Of a DNA stretch of 64,000 bases, positions 36,255-45,976 are shown one piece after another. A model generated the notes under the pieces. The model saw only the letters and a program-made list of their open reading frames with translations, searched no databases and was not told the origin of the DNA. Both the position numbers and the translations under genes were made by a program. Within the stretch, counting starts at the first letter, position 1. Each line of letters begins with the position of its first letter. The stretch comes from SIG307 sp964545045 (GTDB taxonomy: Bacteria > Bacillota > Clostridia > Lachnospirales > Lachnospiraceae): assembly GCA_964545045.1 (NCBI GenBank), contig CAZJEN010000014.1, positions 14,543 to 78,542 of the forward strand. Direction: 5' to 3'.

Positions 36255-38738
36255 TCATTTTTCGGACGACTCCTCTTGTCTCCAAAAGGCTTCCAACCGG
36301 TCGCTTAAAGAAGACAAAGTTACCGTCTCGTAAGGATACCACTCTTTCGGAAACAGGGATGCGTACTGATTTCCCGCAAACCGGTCATCCAATAAAAGAA
36401 TCGCACCCGTATCCTCCATGGTCCGGATAACCCTTCCCGCCGCCTGCTGGACCTTGTTCATGCCTGGGTACAGGTACGCACAGGAAAATCCGTCCCTTCC
36501 GCTCTCCTGCTGCTCATCGTAGTATCGCCGGAACAGCTCCCGCTCATCACATACCAAAGGCAGTCCGGTTCCTACAATCACCGCTCCGATGAGACGCTCG
36601 CCCTTTAAATCGATGCCTTCTCCGAAAATACCGCCCAGCACGCACAGGCCGATATGGGTCCCGTCGGTTTCCTCCGCGAACTCTGCCAAAAACGCTTCCC
36701 GTTCGGCTTCGGTCATGTTCGTTTTCTGCTTATGAAGGACAGTCGTTCCCGTTTCGGTCAGTCGCTCCTCCAGCACCGCCGCCACATCCTGCAGCATCTT
36801 ATAAGAGGAAAAGAACACGAAATAATTCCCTTGCTTTGCCTCCGTAAATTTCAGAATATAGTCCGCCGCCTTTTCGTACATACGTCGTCCTCTGTTGGCA
36901 TACCGGAAGTTCACGTCACAGCCCACCATTACAAGGCGCTGCTCTTTTGAAAAAGGAGACGGTACATAAATGGCATAGTCTTCTTCGGTACCGCCCAGCT
37001 CCTCCATGTAATACCGTACCGGAAGTAGCGTCGCCGAAAAGAACACCGCACTTTTTCCTTTTTTCAGCTGTTCCGCCAAAGCTCTCGCCGGCTGCATGCA
37101 CTGCACCCTCGCATAGAAGGAACCGTCCTCTCCGTAGGAGGTATAGAACCGGTAATCCGTGTCGGCAAAATCGTACATAGCAAGAAAATGCCGTGCCTCA
37201 AAATAAAGGTTTAATACCGCATCCCGCTCATTTCCCGGGCGTTTATCATCCTTTAGGTACTCCTCACATTCCGTCATCAGTCTGGTAAGACACATGGCAA
37301 GCGGTCCGAACTCGGTATGCTCCGCAAAGGAATCGCATTCCCTCTTTAATCGAAGCAGCTCCTTGTTGCAGGCCTCCAGACGTTTGGTCAGCTTCGGCAT
37401 CTGTTTCCCGAGAAGACGCTTTACACTTAAGAATTCTTCCTTCCAAAGCGTTCCGCTATACATTTCCCTCGCCCGCTCCGGCAGGTTATGAGCCTCATCA
37501 ACCAAAAAGACGTAATTATTCTTTCCATCTCCCGCAAAGAATCGTTTTAATGCCACCGTCGGGTCAAAGACATAGTTGTAATCGCAAATCACCGCATCCG
37601 CCCAAAGGGTCAGGTCAAGACAAAACTCAAACGGACACACCGTATGTTTTTCCGCATAGGCTTCAATCAATTCTCTCGTAATATTTTTCTCATTAGTCAA
37701 CATATCAAAGAGCGCATCGTTTACCCTATCGAAATGCCCCTTGGCCCGTGGGCAGGTAAAAGGATTACACTCCGGCTTTTCCAGCACACAAATCTTTTCT
37801 TTTGCCGTAATGGTCACAGTTTTAAACATCAGTCCACGGTCCGCCAAAAGAGAAAAAGTCTCCTCCGCCACCGTCCGGACGATGGTCTTTGCCGTCAGAT
37901 AAAAAAGCTTTTCCGTCAGCCCTTCCCCCACCGCTTTTACGGATGGAAACACCGTAGAAATAGTTTTCCCGACACCGGTAGGTGCCATGGCAAACAACTT
38001 CTTCTCCCTCAGAATGGAGCGATACACGCCCGCAGTAAAGTCACGTTGTCCCTCTCTGTACGGGAACGGAAACTGTAATTCCTTTGCGGAAGCATTGCGC
38101 AGCTTTTTCCAGCGACGCTCCCAAACCGCCCATTTGGCATATTCCTTGATTAAGGCATCAAACCAGCCGGTCAGTTCCTCTGCGGAAAGTTCTTCATTAA
38201 AATATTTGATCGTTTCGGTCTCGATGTTGCAGTAAGTGAGACGAATCCCGAAAGAAGCGGTTCTTTCGAGCTTTCCTTCTTTTATGCCAAGCATACAGGC
38301 ATAACACCGGGCCTGGGCCAGATGTACCTGCTCCGGCTTTTGTATCTGATTTACATCCCGATAAGAGCATTTAATCTCGTCAATTATGAAACTGTCATCC
38401 TGATTTCGAATCACGCCGTCAGCTCTTCCTTCCACCACAAGAAGAAAGCTTTCATCACCGTCCGACAGCGGAATTTCTACAGACAGCGGCACCTCCGCCG
38501 TGTAATTGCTCCCCATTCTTTTCTGAATCTTACGGTGTAACCGGCTGCCCGCCTGCATGGCATCCGCGTCCATACGACCGCTTCCGCTCTCCAAATCTCC
38601 CGAACGCATAATAAACTCCACCAGGGTGCGTACGGAGACCTTGACCTTATCTGCAATCGGTTTCGACTCAGACTCCTCTGTCGGCTTAGACAATTCCGCC
38701 GGTTCTTCTTTGGTTTTCTTTGCTCGTTTTCCCGGCAT
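36255..38738 (-). CDS. DinG/Rad3-like superfamily 2 helicase with N-terminal PD-(D/E)XK domain
   Basis: 827 residues from ATG 38738 (GGAGG eight bases upstream). An N-terminal PD-(D/E)XK nuclease-like domain has D107 (GRADGVI) and E121-x-K123 (DEIKCS). The helicase core follows: Walker A APTGVGKT (K258), four cysteines of an Fe-S cluster (ICVLEKPEC, FTCP and CPFEFC), DEAH box VDEAHNLPERA, and motif VI near the end (QAAGRVIRTMED). It is an XPD/DinG-type 5'-3' DNA helicase of the kind found in many Clostridia, probably for DNA repair. It is the last gene of the operon of envelope genes, 62 bp after the ABC exporter. Confidence 0.88.
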   Translation of the reverse strand: MPGKRAKKTKEEPAELSKPTEESESKPIADKVKVSVRTLVEFIMRSGDLESGSGRMDADAMQAGSRLHRKIQKRMGSNYTAEVPLSVEIPLSDGDESFLLVVEGRADGVIRNQDDSFIIDEIKCSYRDVNQIQKPEQVHLAQARCYACMLGIKEGKLERTASFGIRLTYCNIETETIKYFNEELSAEELTGWFDALIKEYAKWAVWERRWKKLRNASAKELQFPFPYREGQRDFTAGVYRSILREKKLFAMAPTGVGKTISTVFPSVKAVGEGLTEKLFYLTAKTIVRTVAEETFSLLADRGLMFKTVTITAKEKICVLEKPECNPFTCPRAKGHFDRVNDALFDMLTNEKNITRELIEAYAEKHTVCPFEFCLDLTLWADAVICDYNYVFDPTVALKRFFAGDGKNNYVFLVDEAHNLPERAREMYSGTLWKEEFLSVKRLLGKQMPKLTKRLEACNKELLRLKRECDSFAEHTEFGPLAMCLTRLMTECEEYLKDDKRPGNERDAVLNLYFEARHFLAMYDFADTDYRFYTSYGEDGSFYARVQCMQPARALAEQLKKGKSAVFFSATLLPVRYYMEELGGTEEDYAIYVPSPFSKEQRLVMVGCDVNFRYANRGRRMYEKAADYILKFTEAKQGNYFVFFSSYKMLQDVAAVLEERLTETGTTVLHKQKTNMTEAEREAFLAEFAEETDGTHIGLCVLGGIFGEGIDLKGERLIGAVIVGTGLPLVCDERELFRRYYDEQQESGRDGFSCAYLYPGMNKVQQAAGRVIRTMEDTGAILLLDDRFAGNQYASLFPKEWYPYETVTLSSLSDRLEAFWRQEESSEK

Positions 38739-38800
38739 CCGGTTCACCTCCTTCCGCTCCCTACTGCAGTTTTGTCTGCACAATCCCAAAACAGGTTGTA

Positions 38801-40543
38801 TTATCTTCCCGTCTCTACCCGTTCGCAGACTCCGTCTTTCATTTGATACGTATAATCGCAATAGGTTGACAGAGAAGTCCGGTGAGAAATCAGAAGAATC
38901 GTCAGTCCGTCTCTCATACGAAAAATCTGTCGCAATACTTCCCGTTCCGTCTCCTCGTCCAACGCTGCCGTTGCCTCATCCAAAATCAGCACTTCCGGTT
39001 TTCCCAAAATGCCCCTTGCAATTCCCAGACGTTGTTGCTGTCCGCCGGAAAAACGTAAGCCTTCTCCACCGTATACTTCATCCAACCCCTTCGGAAGCTT
39101 CTTCACCTCTTCCGCTATTTGCGCAATCTCCAAAGCCTCCCAAATCCGGTCATCCGTATATCCTTTTCTTCCCAAAAGAATATTTTCCCGTATGGTATCA
39201 TGGAACAGCAATACCTTTTGCGGCACATAACCGATACAGCCCTGCCACTTACGCGCCACCTGCTTCATCGGTTGTCCGTCCACCGCAATTTCGCCGGAAA
39301 CAGGCTCCAAAAGTCCGATGAATAAGTCCGTCAGTGTTGTTTTTCCGATGCCGGAAGCACCTTTTAAAAACACCTTTTCGCCTTGTTTTATTTCGAAATC
39401 GAGTCCGTCCAGTACCGGTTCATTTTTCCCCGGATAAGCAAAGGATACACCGTTAAACTTCACCGAATCCCGGAAAGAGAGCTTTGTATTTTCCTCTTTC
39501 TCCGTCTGCTTTTCCTTCTCCAACACATCAAACAATTCCTGGCCCACAGCCTCCAGTGTCGGAAGATAATAAGAAACCGAGGTAAATAAAGAATTTATGC
39601 TGTACGCTCCCGGAAGCATACGAACCAAGGCCACAGCAATCACCGATAACAGTACCATATCTCCGTTTGTTGCGCCGTTTCCGCCGAACAACACCAGTAC
39701 AACAATCAATACACCGCTTACCAGAATCAATTCCATCAAATTACGAGGCAGGCTGCGATACCTGGTCATCTTCAAATCCAGCTCCGCATTTTCCGTACCG
39801 ACTTCTTTGTAACGTTCTAAAAACTCCGCCTCGCTATGCATAATTTTCACTTCGCGAATTCCGTCTACCGGCTGTCTGATGCACCGAATCATTTGTTTAT
39901 AATACCGGTCCGATATTTTTCCCAGAGCCTCTACCTTCGGCGTAATCAGCCGTTGGAACAGCAAAATGGTCACCGCGAACAAGCCTCCGATAATCACCGC
40001 CACTTTCCAGTCCATGACAATAATCATCGCCACAATAAACAGCATGTTCAGAAGTTCCGCCATAAAACGTAACATTTTCTCCAACAAAAGATAAATCTTT
40101 GCAATCTGATTGGTAATCATTGCCTGCACTTGGTCCGTCGATGTTTTTAAAAAATACAAATACGGTTTATGCAACAAATGATGCATCGCCCTGACCGACA
40201 TCCGATTTCTGTTACGGTTTACAAACTTGCTTTCCTGTAGGGCTACCAAATAGGAAAACACGCTCTTTATTACAAACGCAAGTAACACACATATGGTAAG
40301 AAAGATTGCCACCTGATTCCGTGTCTTTAGGCCAAACCAGCCGCTGATCGTTTTCATATACGGATTTTCCATTAGTTCCTGCATATTCATCAGCTGTGCC
40401 ATATACGGAATCAACACCGAAATACTGATTAACTGCAGGATTCCTTCCACTACAAACAGCACACCCAAAACCGCCAGCTCTGCCTTCTGGCGTCGGTCCA
40501 AAAACACATTCAGTTTCTTCAATGCCTTTATTTTTTGTATCAT
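38801..40543 (-). CDS. ABC exporter, oligosaccharide flippase-like (PglK/MsbA type)
   Basis: A 580-residue half-transporter: six-helix membrane domain (about 20-320) and a C-terminal ATPase with Walker A GASGIGKTTL, Q-loop VPQKVLLF, signature FSGGQQQRLG, Walker B VLILDEATAALD and the H-loop in LLISHR. The N-terminus, with LNVFLDRRQKAEL and ISVLIPYMAQL, resembles PglK/WlaB-type flippases for lipid-linked oligosaccharides. It overlaps the GT51 fusion gene by four bases. In this locus no Wzx is present, so it may flip the glycan built by the upstream glycosyltransferases. Drug or lipid export is the alternative. Confidence 0.85.
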   Translation of the reverse strand: MIQKIKALKKLNVFLDRRQKAELAVLGVLFVVEGILQLISISVLIPYMAQLMNMQELMENPYMKTISGWFGLKTRNQVAIFLTICVLLAFVIKSVFSYLVALQESKFVNRNRNRMSVRAMHHLLHKPYLYFLKTSTDQVQAMITNQIAKIYLLLEKMLRFMAELLNMLFIVAMIIVMDWKVAVIIGGLFAVTILLFQRLITPKVEALGKISDRYYKQMIRCIRQPVDGIREVKIMHSEAEFLERYKEVGTENAELDLKMTRYRSLPRNLMELILVSGVLIVVLVLFGGNGATNGDMVLLSVIAVALVRMLPGAYSINSLFTSVSYYLPTLEAVGQELFDVLEKEKQTEKEENTKLSFRDSVKFNGVSFAYPGKNEPVLDGLDFEIKQGEKVFLKGASGIGKTTLTDLFIGLLEPVSGEIAVDGQPMKQVARKWQGCIGYVPQKVLLFHDTIRENILLGRKGYTDDRIWEALEIAQIAEEVKKLPKGLDEVYGGEGLRFSGGQQQRLGIARGILGKPEVLILDEATAALDEETEREVLRQIFRMRDGLTILLISHRTSLSTYCDYTYQMKDGVCERVETGR

Positions 40544-42345
40544 CTGTTTTTCCTCTTTCCGGTCTCCTGCTCATAACTGATATACGGACAGTAAAACCAC
40601 TGCTCCCACGGACGGTCTCCGATTTTCGTCATCACCACGCCGTTTCCGAAGCGTTCCGAAGAAGTACATTCGATCACATTGCCTCCTCCCACATAAACGC
40701 CTACATGGTCTTTCATGTACAGACATACACCCGGCAATTCCGGCAATGTATGTATCGGTCCTTTTCTCTCCGAATGTTCCAACAATCCTTTGCTGTTCCA
40801 ATCTTTTTCCGCCGAATAATCCGGCAAACCGATACCTCCGAAATAATAAGACTTAATCAGTCCGCTGCAATCAAATCCCAAAAAGCCCGCATACGGATAG
40901 AATTTCTTTGTTTCTTCCACGCGTTCTTTTGTATACCACTCGGAAAAGTAGGTTGTTTGTTCTTCAATCCGTTCCGCTGTAATATAGGTTCCCATAGCTC
41001 CCATTAAATATCTTGTGGTTTGCGGCAACAATCGTTTCACGTATTTCACCAAGCCTCGTGCCGTACAGACACGTTGCTCCGACTGTCCCAGTACGGTATA
41101 AGGCGGAAAGTACCCGGTGGAAAAACGATGTTCTTTTGCCTTACAATTGTCCGGTGTAACAAGCAAATCCCCCTGCTGTAATTCATCCTTCCCGCATTGC
41201 TCATATAACGGCGCACCGTTTCGTACAAACTCCTGATTCTCTTCCGCAAAACGCTCCAAAAGGGCCGACGCACTCTTATTCGTCCGCTCTCCGTAAAAAG
41301 CAAACCGTATCGGTAACGGATGCCACAAGGCATTCCTGTGATTTTTCAATGTTCCGCCTACACGAAACCCTCTTCGCAAAAGATACCGGAATATACGCAA
41401 CAGTTCCTCTTCCGTGAAGCTTTCTCCGTCTCCCGGTATATCCGCAAGTTTCTCGGCAAAAACAAGTCTTTTGCCTTCTCCTACCGCCTTGGTAAAATAG
41501 CGCTTCAACATCTCCGTTGCAAACACATCCGGCGTTTTCGCTTTCCGGTTCACAGAAATCAACTGTTCTTTTTCCACATATTGCCGCAAGCGCTTTTCTG
41601 ATGCCAGTTGATAAGACCGTTCCTCCTCTTCGGAAAGGCACTCTTGTTCCCACAATCTGCAATAATGTTCCGTCGGCATCTTGGCCAATGTTGCCACGCC
41701 GGCCAGCAAATCTCCCGCTCTTCTTGCCGCAAGCTTTGCATTTACTTCCGGATTATAACGCCGGGGAGCCGGCAACACACTGGCAAGGGTCACCGCTTCC
41801 CACATAGAAAGTTCTTTTGCGGAATGTCCGTAATAATGGCGTGTCGCGGCTTCGATTCCGTTACACCCCTGTCCGTATTCAATAATATTGACATACAATT
41901 CCAGAAGTTCCGTTTTGGAATAATTCTTTTCCAGGCGAAGAACAACCAGCAATTCTGCCAATTTTCTCGCGTAAATTCTGCGAAACGAAAAGTAAAGATT
42001 CTTCGCAAGTTGTTGGGTAATTCCGCTGCCGCCGGTAATAATTTTTCTCCGCTTCACATTTAAAGCAAATGCCTTTCTCATTGCCACCACGGAATATCCT
42101 TTGTGTTCAAAGAAACGAAAATCCTCCGAAACAACAATCGCTTCCAGAAAAAAAGGAGCAATTTTATCAATCGTTACATAGTCTTCTCTTGCCCTGATTT
42201 CTTCGATATACCGCTTCATGGGACGTTTGCAAACAGCAACCGCATACATCAAAAGTCCATGCAGGGTTATCCAAATCACAACCAGCAGCGGTATCACGAA
42301 AACACACGCCGCAATACACAGTAACACTATCCATATCGTATCCAT
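40540..42345 (-). CDS. GT51 peptidoglycan glycosyltransferase fused to an NlpC/P60 domain
   Basis: 601 residues from ATG 42345 (GAGGAAG upstream, one base after the previous stop). One N-terminal membrane anchor (about 4-35) is followed by a GT51 domain with catalytic E74 in SEDFRFFEHKG, GGSGITQQLAKNLYF and the second-acid region. A linker of about 200 residues follows. The C-terminal NlpC/P60-like domain has C493 (FDCSGL) and H547 (DHVGVYVG). There is no transpeptidase domain. The protein would polymerise glycan outside the membrane and cut or transfer on peptide stems. I know of no standard family with this order. Confidence 0.87.
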   Translation of the reverse strand: MDTIWIVLLCIAACVFVIPLLVVIWITLHGLLMYAVAVCKRPMKRYIEEIRAREDYVTIDKIAPFFLEAIVVSEDFRFFEHKGYSVVAMRKAFALNVKRRKIITGGSGITQQLAKNLYFSFRRIYARKLAELLVVLRLEKNYSKTELLELYVNIIEYGQGCNGIEAATRHYYGHSAKELSMWEAVTLASVLPAPRRYNPEVNAKLAARRAGDLLAGVATLAKMPTEHYCRLWEQECLSEEEERSYQLASEKRLRQYVEKEQLISVNRKAKTPDVFATEMLKRYFTKAVGEGKRLVFAEKLADIPGDGESFTEEELLRIFRYLLRRGFRVGGTLKNHRNALWHPLPIRFAFYGERTNKSASALLERFAEENQEFVRNGAPLYEQCGKDELQQGDLLVTPDNCKAKEHRFSTGYFPPYTVLGQSEQRVCTARGLVKYVKRLLPQTTRYLMGAMGTYITAERIEEQTTYFSEWYTKERVEETKKFYPYAGFLGFDCSGLIKSYYFGGIGLPDYSAEKDWNSKGLLEHSERKGPIHTLPELPGVCLYMKDHVGVYVGGGNVIECTSSERFGNGVVMTKIGDRPWEQWFYCPYISYEQETGKRKNR

Positions 42346-42346
42346 T

Positions 42347-44914
42347 TCAGACTTCCTCACAACTTTCCGACACTTCTCGCAACAGCTCGTCCATCACAGG
42401 CCGCAACCCGGTACTCCGCCCGGTCATAACCATAAATAACTGCTGCGGCAAAATGTTTCCGGATAAAAAGTTTCCTTCAATCAAATCCACTCCCGTATCC
42501 GTAATTGCCACATCCCAAGCAACAAACGGTACTTCCGGTACATGTTTTGCTGCTTCTTTTACCAAGGCACAACACTCGTTCCAATAGGGTATCGACACCT
42601 TAGAGAATTCCGCACCGGTATCTTTGTGCTTCTGTTCCAATTTCATAGAGAACTTATTCATTGCTCCACCGGACAAAACCGTTCCGTCTTCCTCCAAATA
42701 CAGCGTGTAGCTATTCTCACAAAGATCAATCAACGTACCCTTTCTTCCGAAGCGAATCGAAGAATTCAGCACCACTCTTGCTTCTTTTCCGCATAACAGC
42801 GTGTGAATCCGTACCGTACATAAAGAGTCCGGGAATACCGCTGCCAGCGTTTTATGAGGAACCAGTAACTCTTCCAGCAAAAGCTCCCGTTTACTCTGCC
42901 TCCACTGATTGATTAATTCTCTAAGCGCTGTATCTTCCGGAAGTTCACGGTATACCTGAATTCCTCTTCCTCCGCTCATCCAGGAATCCTTGACAATAAA
43001 GCCTTTTTGCCGTTTACAAAACGCAATTACCTGCTCATCCGAAGCATTGGAAAAATCCAAATACTCACGTTTGATCAGATTGCTCATTCTTGCCATAAAA
43101 CAGTTTTTATCCGTAAGAATTCTCAAATATCTTTCCTTGTTAATTTTAGCTCCGATTGCATAATACTGTTCTTCCGACAATAACCGGTCCGTCGTTCCTT
43201 TGGCTTCTAATATCCGTCTGGTCAGTTCAACCTCCATGGACACTTGATTTCGGTAGACCTGTCGTACTAAATTCTTCATTTCCGACACCACCGGCTTTCC
43301 GGTAAATGCAGACACCGTTTTTCCGCACTTTCCGATGCGTTTTATAACCGTTCCCAGCTTCTTTCCCTTGTTTAATTTTTGTAAGATTACATTCCCTTTT
43401 TTCTTCTGTGCCGCCGGCTTTCTCGTCACATTTTCAGTTTCTCTTTTCGGCAATTCAGGATATTTTACAAGCGGACACATAAACCATCTTGTCCATTCCT
43501 GTTGTTCCAGGTCTGCCATCACCACACCGTCACCGAACTTCTCGCTGCGGGTGGACTGTATCACCTTTCCGTTACCCACGTAAATCCCCACATGTCCCTT
43601 CATATAGAGACAAATGCCCGGAAGCTCCGGAAGTGTTTTTATACTTCCGCTTTTTGCCGAGCAATATAATAATTTTGCAGAATTCCAATCCGTTCCTTCG
43701 TCATAATTTTCCACATTTATGCCGCCCCAATAAAAAGACTTTATTAATCCGCTGCAATCCGTTCCGTAGCAATCCGTTCCAATATAACTGCGAAGTTCCT
43801 CTACCCGCTCCGGCGGATACTGGTTCGGATAACAAGAAGTGACCCGTGCCAATACATCCTCCGTAATCGGTTCCATCAGCGCCCCGAACATGTATACCGT
43901 CTTTTGCTTCAGGCAATACGCAGCATACGCCGCAAGTGCTTCTGCCGTATGTTCCGTAGCCAGCTCATATGTGGTTTTTCCGGATTCATTCTTTATGACT
44001 CTTCTCTCGTCGGTTACTGTCTCCGGACAAAAGAACCGTTCTCCCAACAAAAAACGTCTATGCTTCAATGCAAATCCGTCAATATTATAACGTGTCACCA
44101 CAGTATGATCCGCATAGCGTATTACCTCCGTCGGCTTTATCGGACAAAACACCGTAAAACCGGATTCAATGATATAGCGATAACGCGGATCCTCATTCTC
44201 CCAGCAAAATCCAAATGGCGAAATATAACAATTCGTCTTTCCCACGACCGGCTCAATCAAACGTTTCCATTTATCCGTATCATACACCACCTTTTCATAC
44301 GGCGGATCCTGCACTTTAAACCAAATACTGTTATGGGTAAAACTATGGCAGGCAAACTCGTAACCGATTGCCTTTAAGCGTTCCGCCGCCACCCGTGCCT
44401 TCTCCCTGTTTTCTTCCGCATCCTCTTCCCCGTCCGTAAACGGGAATCCAAGAATTCCTTCATAGCCGGTTACCGCCAAAATCCCTCTTGCACCTTCATG
44501 GGAAAAATCCGGATGAGCCTGAATAAAGAGTTCTAAAATCGGCACGGCATCTCCTTCTTCGGAAATTTCCACCGTACCGTCCGGGCGAACCACCTCGTTT
44601 TTAATGACACCGTCCTCATCCACAAACATATTTTTGGCAAACCCGTACCCCTGCATATAGCGATAATAATTCACGTCGTCAAAGGAAATCACAAGAGGCT
44701 TTTTCCCCTGCGGCAGTACTACCTTTCCATCCAGCCACTCCTTCTGTTTTACCAACACATAGCCTCTCCGATATAAAGACTCCAATATCTTTTTGTATTC
44801 CGATGCCGTCATCATCCAGTCATCAAAGCCTTTACAGATCTCTTCTTTCCCGAATGCAAGCTCCGGATAAAGAATTAAGCTGTGAAAAAAAATATGCGTT
44901 AATTCCTGTCCCAT
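42347..44914 (-). CDS. Polysaccharide deacetylase-like + NlpC/P60 + sugar-transfer ATP-grasp triple fusion
   Basis: 855 residues. Residues 70-300 resemble a NodB deacetylase, with ISFDDVNYY (D79, D80) and CHSFTH (H190, H194). Residues 340-485 are an NlpC/P60-like domain with C387 (TDCSGL) and H441 (GHVGIYVG), closely similar to that of the next gene. Residues 545-855 match the sugar-transfer-associated ATP-grasp type, with KDSWMSGGRGIQVY, VRIHTLLCG and a closing VAWDVAITDTGVDLIEGN. No signal peptide or membrane helix is visible, so the whole chain is predicted cytoplasmic, odd for NlpC/P60 and NodB enzymes. It may act on a lipid-linked precursor. Confidence 0.85.
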   Translation of the reverse strand: MGQELTHIFFHSLILYPELAFGKEEICKGFDDWMMTASEYKKILESLYRRGYVLVKQKEWLDGKVVLPQGKKPLVISFDDVNYYRYMQGYGFAKNMFVDEDGVIKNEVVRPDGTVEISEEGDAVPILELFIQAHPDFSHEGARGILAVTGYEGILGFPFTDGEEDAEENREKARVAAERLKAIGYEFACHSFTHNSIWFKVQDPPYEKVVYDTDKWKRLIEPVVGKTNCYISPFGFCWENEDPRYRYIIESGFTVFCPIKPTEVIRYADHTVVTRYNIDGFALKHRRFLLGERFFCPETVTDERRVIKNESGKTTYELATEHTAEALAAYAAYCLKQKTVYMFGALMEPITEDVLARVTSCYPNQYPPERVEELRSYIGTDCYGTDCSGLIKSFYWGGINVENYDEGTDWNSAKLLYCSAKSGSIKTLPELPGICLYMKGHVGIYVGNGKVIQSTRSEKFGDGVVMADLEQQEWTRWFMCPLVKYPELPKRETENVTRKPAAQKKKGNVILQKLNKGKKLGTVIKRIGKCGKTVSAFTGKPVVSEMKNLVRQVYRNQVSMEVELTRRILEAKGTTDRLLSEEQYYAIGAKINKERYLRILTDKNCFMARMSNLIKREYLDFSNASDEQVIAFCKRQKGFIVKDSWMSGGRGIQVYRELPEDTALRELINQWRQSKRELLLEELLVPHKTLAAVFPDSLCTVRIHTLLCGKEARVVLNSSIRFGRKGTLIDLCENSYTLYLEEDGTVLSGGAMNKFSMKLEQKHKDTGAEFSKVSIPYWNECCALVKEAAKHVPEVPFVAWDVAITDTGVDLIEGNFLSGNILPQQLFMVMTGRSTGLRPVMDELLREVSESCEEV

Positions 44915-44950
44915 CGTTTACCGTCCTCCTATCAATTCTCGTCGGTTCTT

Positions 44951-45973
44951 TTAGCGTCGAAACCTATAATACACCTTCTGCAAGTAATCATGTCCGAACC
45001 TCTTTATCCGATAAAGCGTCTTTATCCATCCGTATTTTCTTTTCTCCAGTAATGCTGTCACAATACGTGCAAACCCGTCCATCTCTTTCCTTTGCATGGC
45101 ACAAACCGAAAAATAAGGATGTATTCTCATGATATTACATAAACGTTCCCACTCCGTCGCATTCCACTGTTTCTCATTCGCATGATTCAGTGCCAGTAAA
45201 ATGCCCCGGGCAAAAAAGAATGCCGTACATGCTTCGGAATACCCGCACACTCCTATCATATCCCGATATTCCTTAAAGATTGCAAGCTGCTTTTCCCAAA
45301 TATCTTTATGGTTTTTTGACGTCAGCGACTGTCCGCTTTCCTCATAAAAATATAGGGGTTCCTTCACAAAATCGATTCTTTTGCACCGGGAAACATATCG
45401 GATGTTAAACATGGTATCCTCCCCGTGCTCCAGGTTTTCAGGAAACGTAATTCCGTATCTTCGAAGAATCTCCCCGCGATACAATTTCCCCCATACCGTA
45501 GGAATATGTTGGTTTTTGTACCACTCTTTCAAAAACACTTCCCTTGCTTTTTGAGAAACGACCGCCCCTTCATAGGGTTCGCCAAACATATAACGATTCT
45601 TCCCTATCACCTTACAAAACCCGGAAATCACCCAGTCCGCATCCTGCCGTTTTCTGCCTTCCGTCAGTTTATCGATATAATCGGGAGAAACATAATCATC
45701 CCCGTCGCAAAACGCAATGTAGACACCTTGTGCCGCTTCCAAGCCTTTGTTACGTGCCGCTGCCACACCTTTGTTTTCCTGCGTGATAAAACGAATCTGG
45801 TCATCTTGCTTTGCTACCTTCCGAATTTCCTCTGCCGTACCGTCTGTAGAGCCGTCATCAATTACGATAATCTCCAAACTCGGATAAGTCTGCTTACAAA
45901 GGCTTGCAAGACACCGCCGGATTTTGGATGCCACATTATACGCCGGCACAATCACAGACACAAGCTCCGTCAT
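44951..45973 (-). CDS. Family 2 glycosyltransferase
   Basis: A 340-residue GT-A enzyme: LVSVIVPAYNVASKIRRCL at the start, IVIDDGSTDGT, and the metal motif FCDGDDYVSPD near residues 88-98. The C-terminal 120 residues are helical and basic, as in EpsJ/WaaV-like transferases. It lies four bases from the end of the O-antigen ligase-like gene and 36 bp upstream of the deacetylase fusion, within the second polysaccharide locus. Donor unknown. Confidence 0.88.
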   Translation of the reverse strand: MTELVSVIVPAYNVASKIRRCLASLCKQTYPSLEIIVIDDGSTDGTAEEIRKVAKQDDQIRFITQENKGVAAARNKGLEAAQGVYIAFCDGDDYVSPDYIDKLTEGRKRQDADWVISGFCKVIGKNRYMFGEPYEGAVVSQKAREVFLKEWYKNQHIPTVWGKLYRGEILRRYGITFPENLEHGEDTMFNIRYVSRCKRIDFVKEPLYFYEESGQSLTSKNHKDIWEKQLAIFKEYRDMIGVCGYSEACTAFFFARGILLALNHANEKQWNATEWERLCNIMRIHPYFSVCAMQRKEMDGFARIVTALLEKRKYGWIKTLYRIKRFGHDYLQKVYYRFRR

Positions 45974-45976
45974 ACT

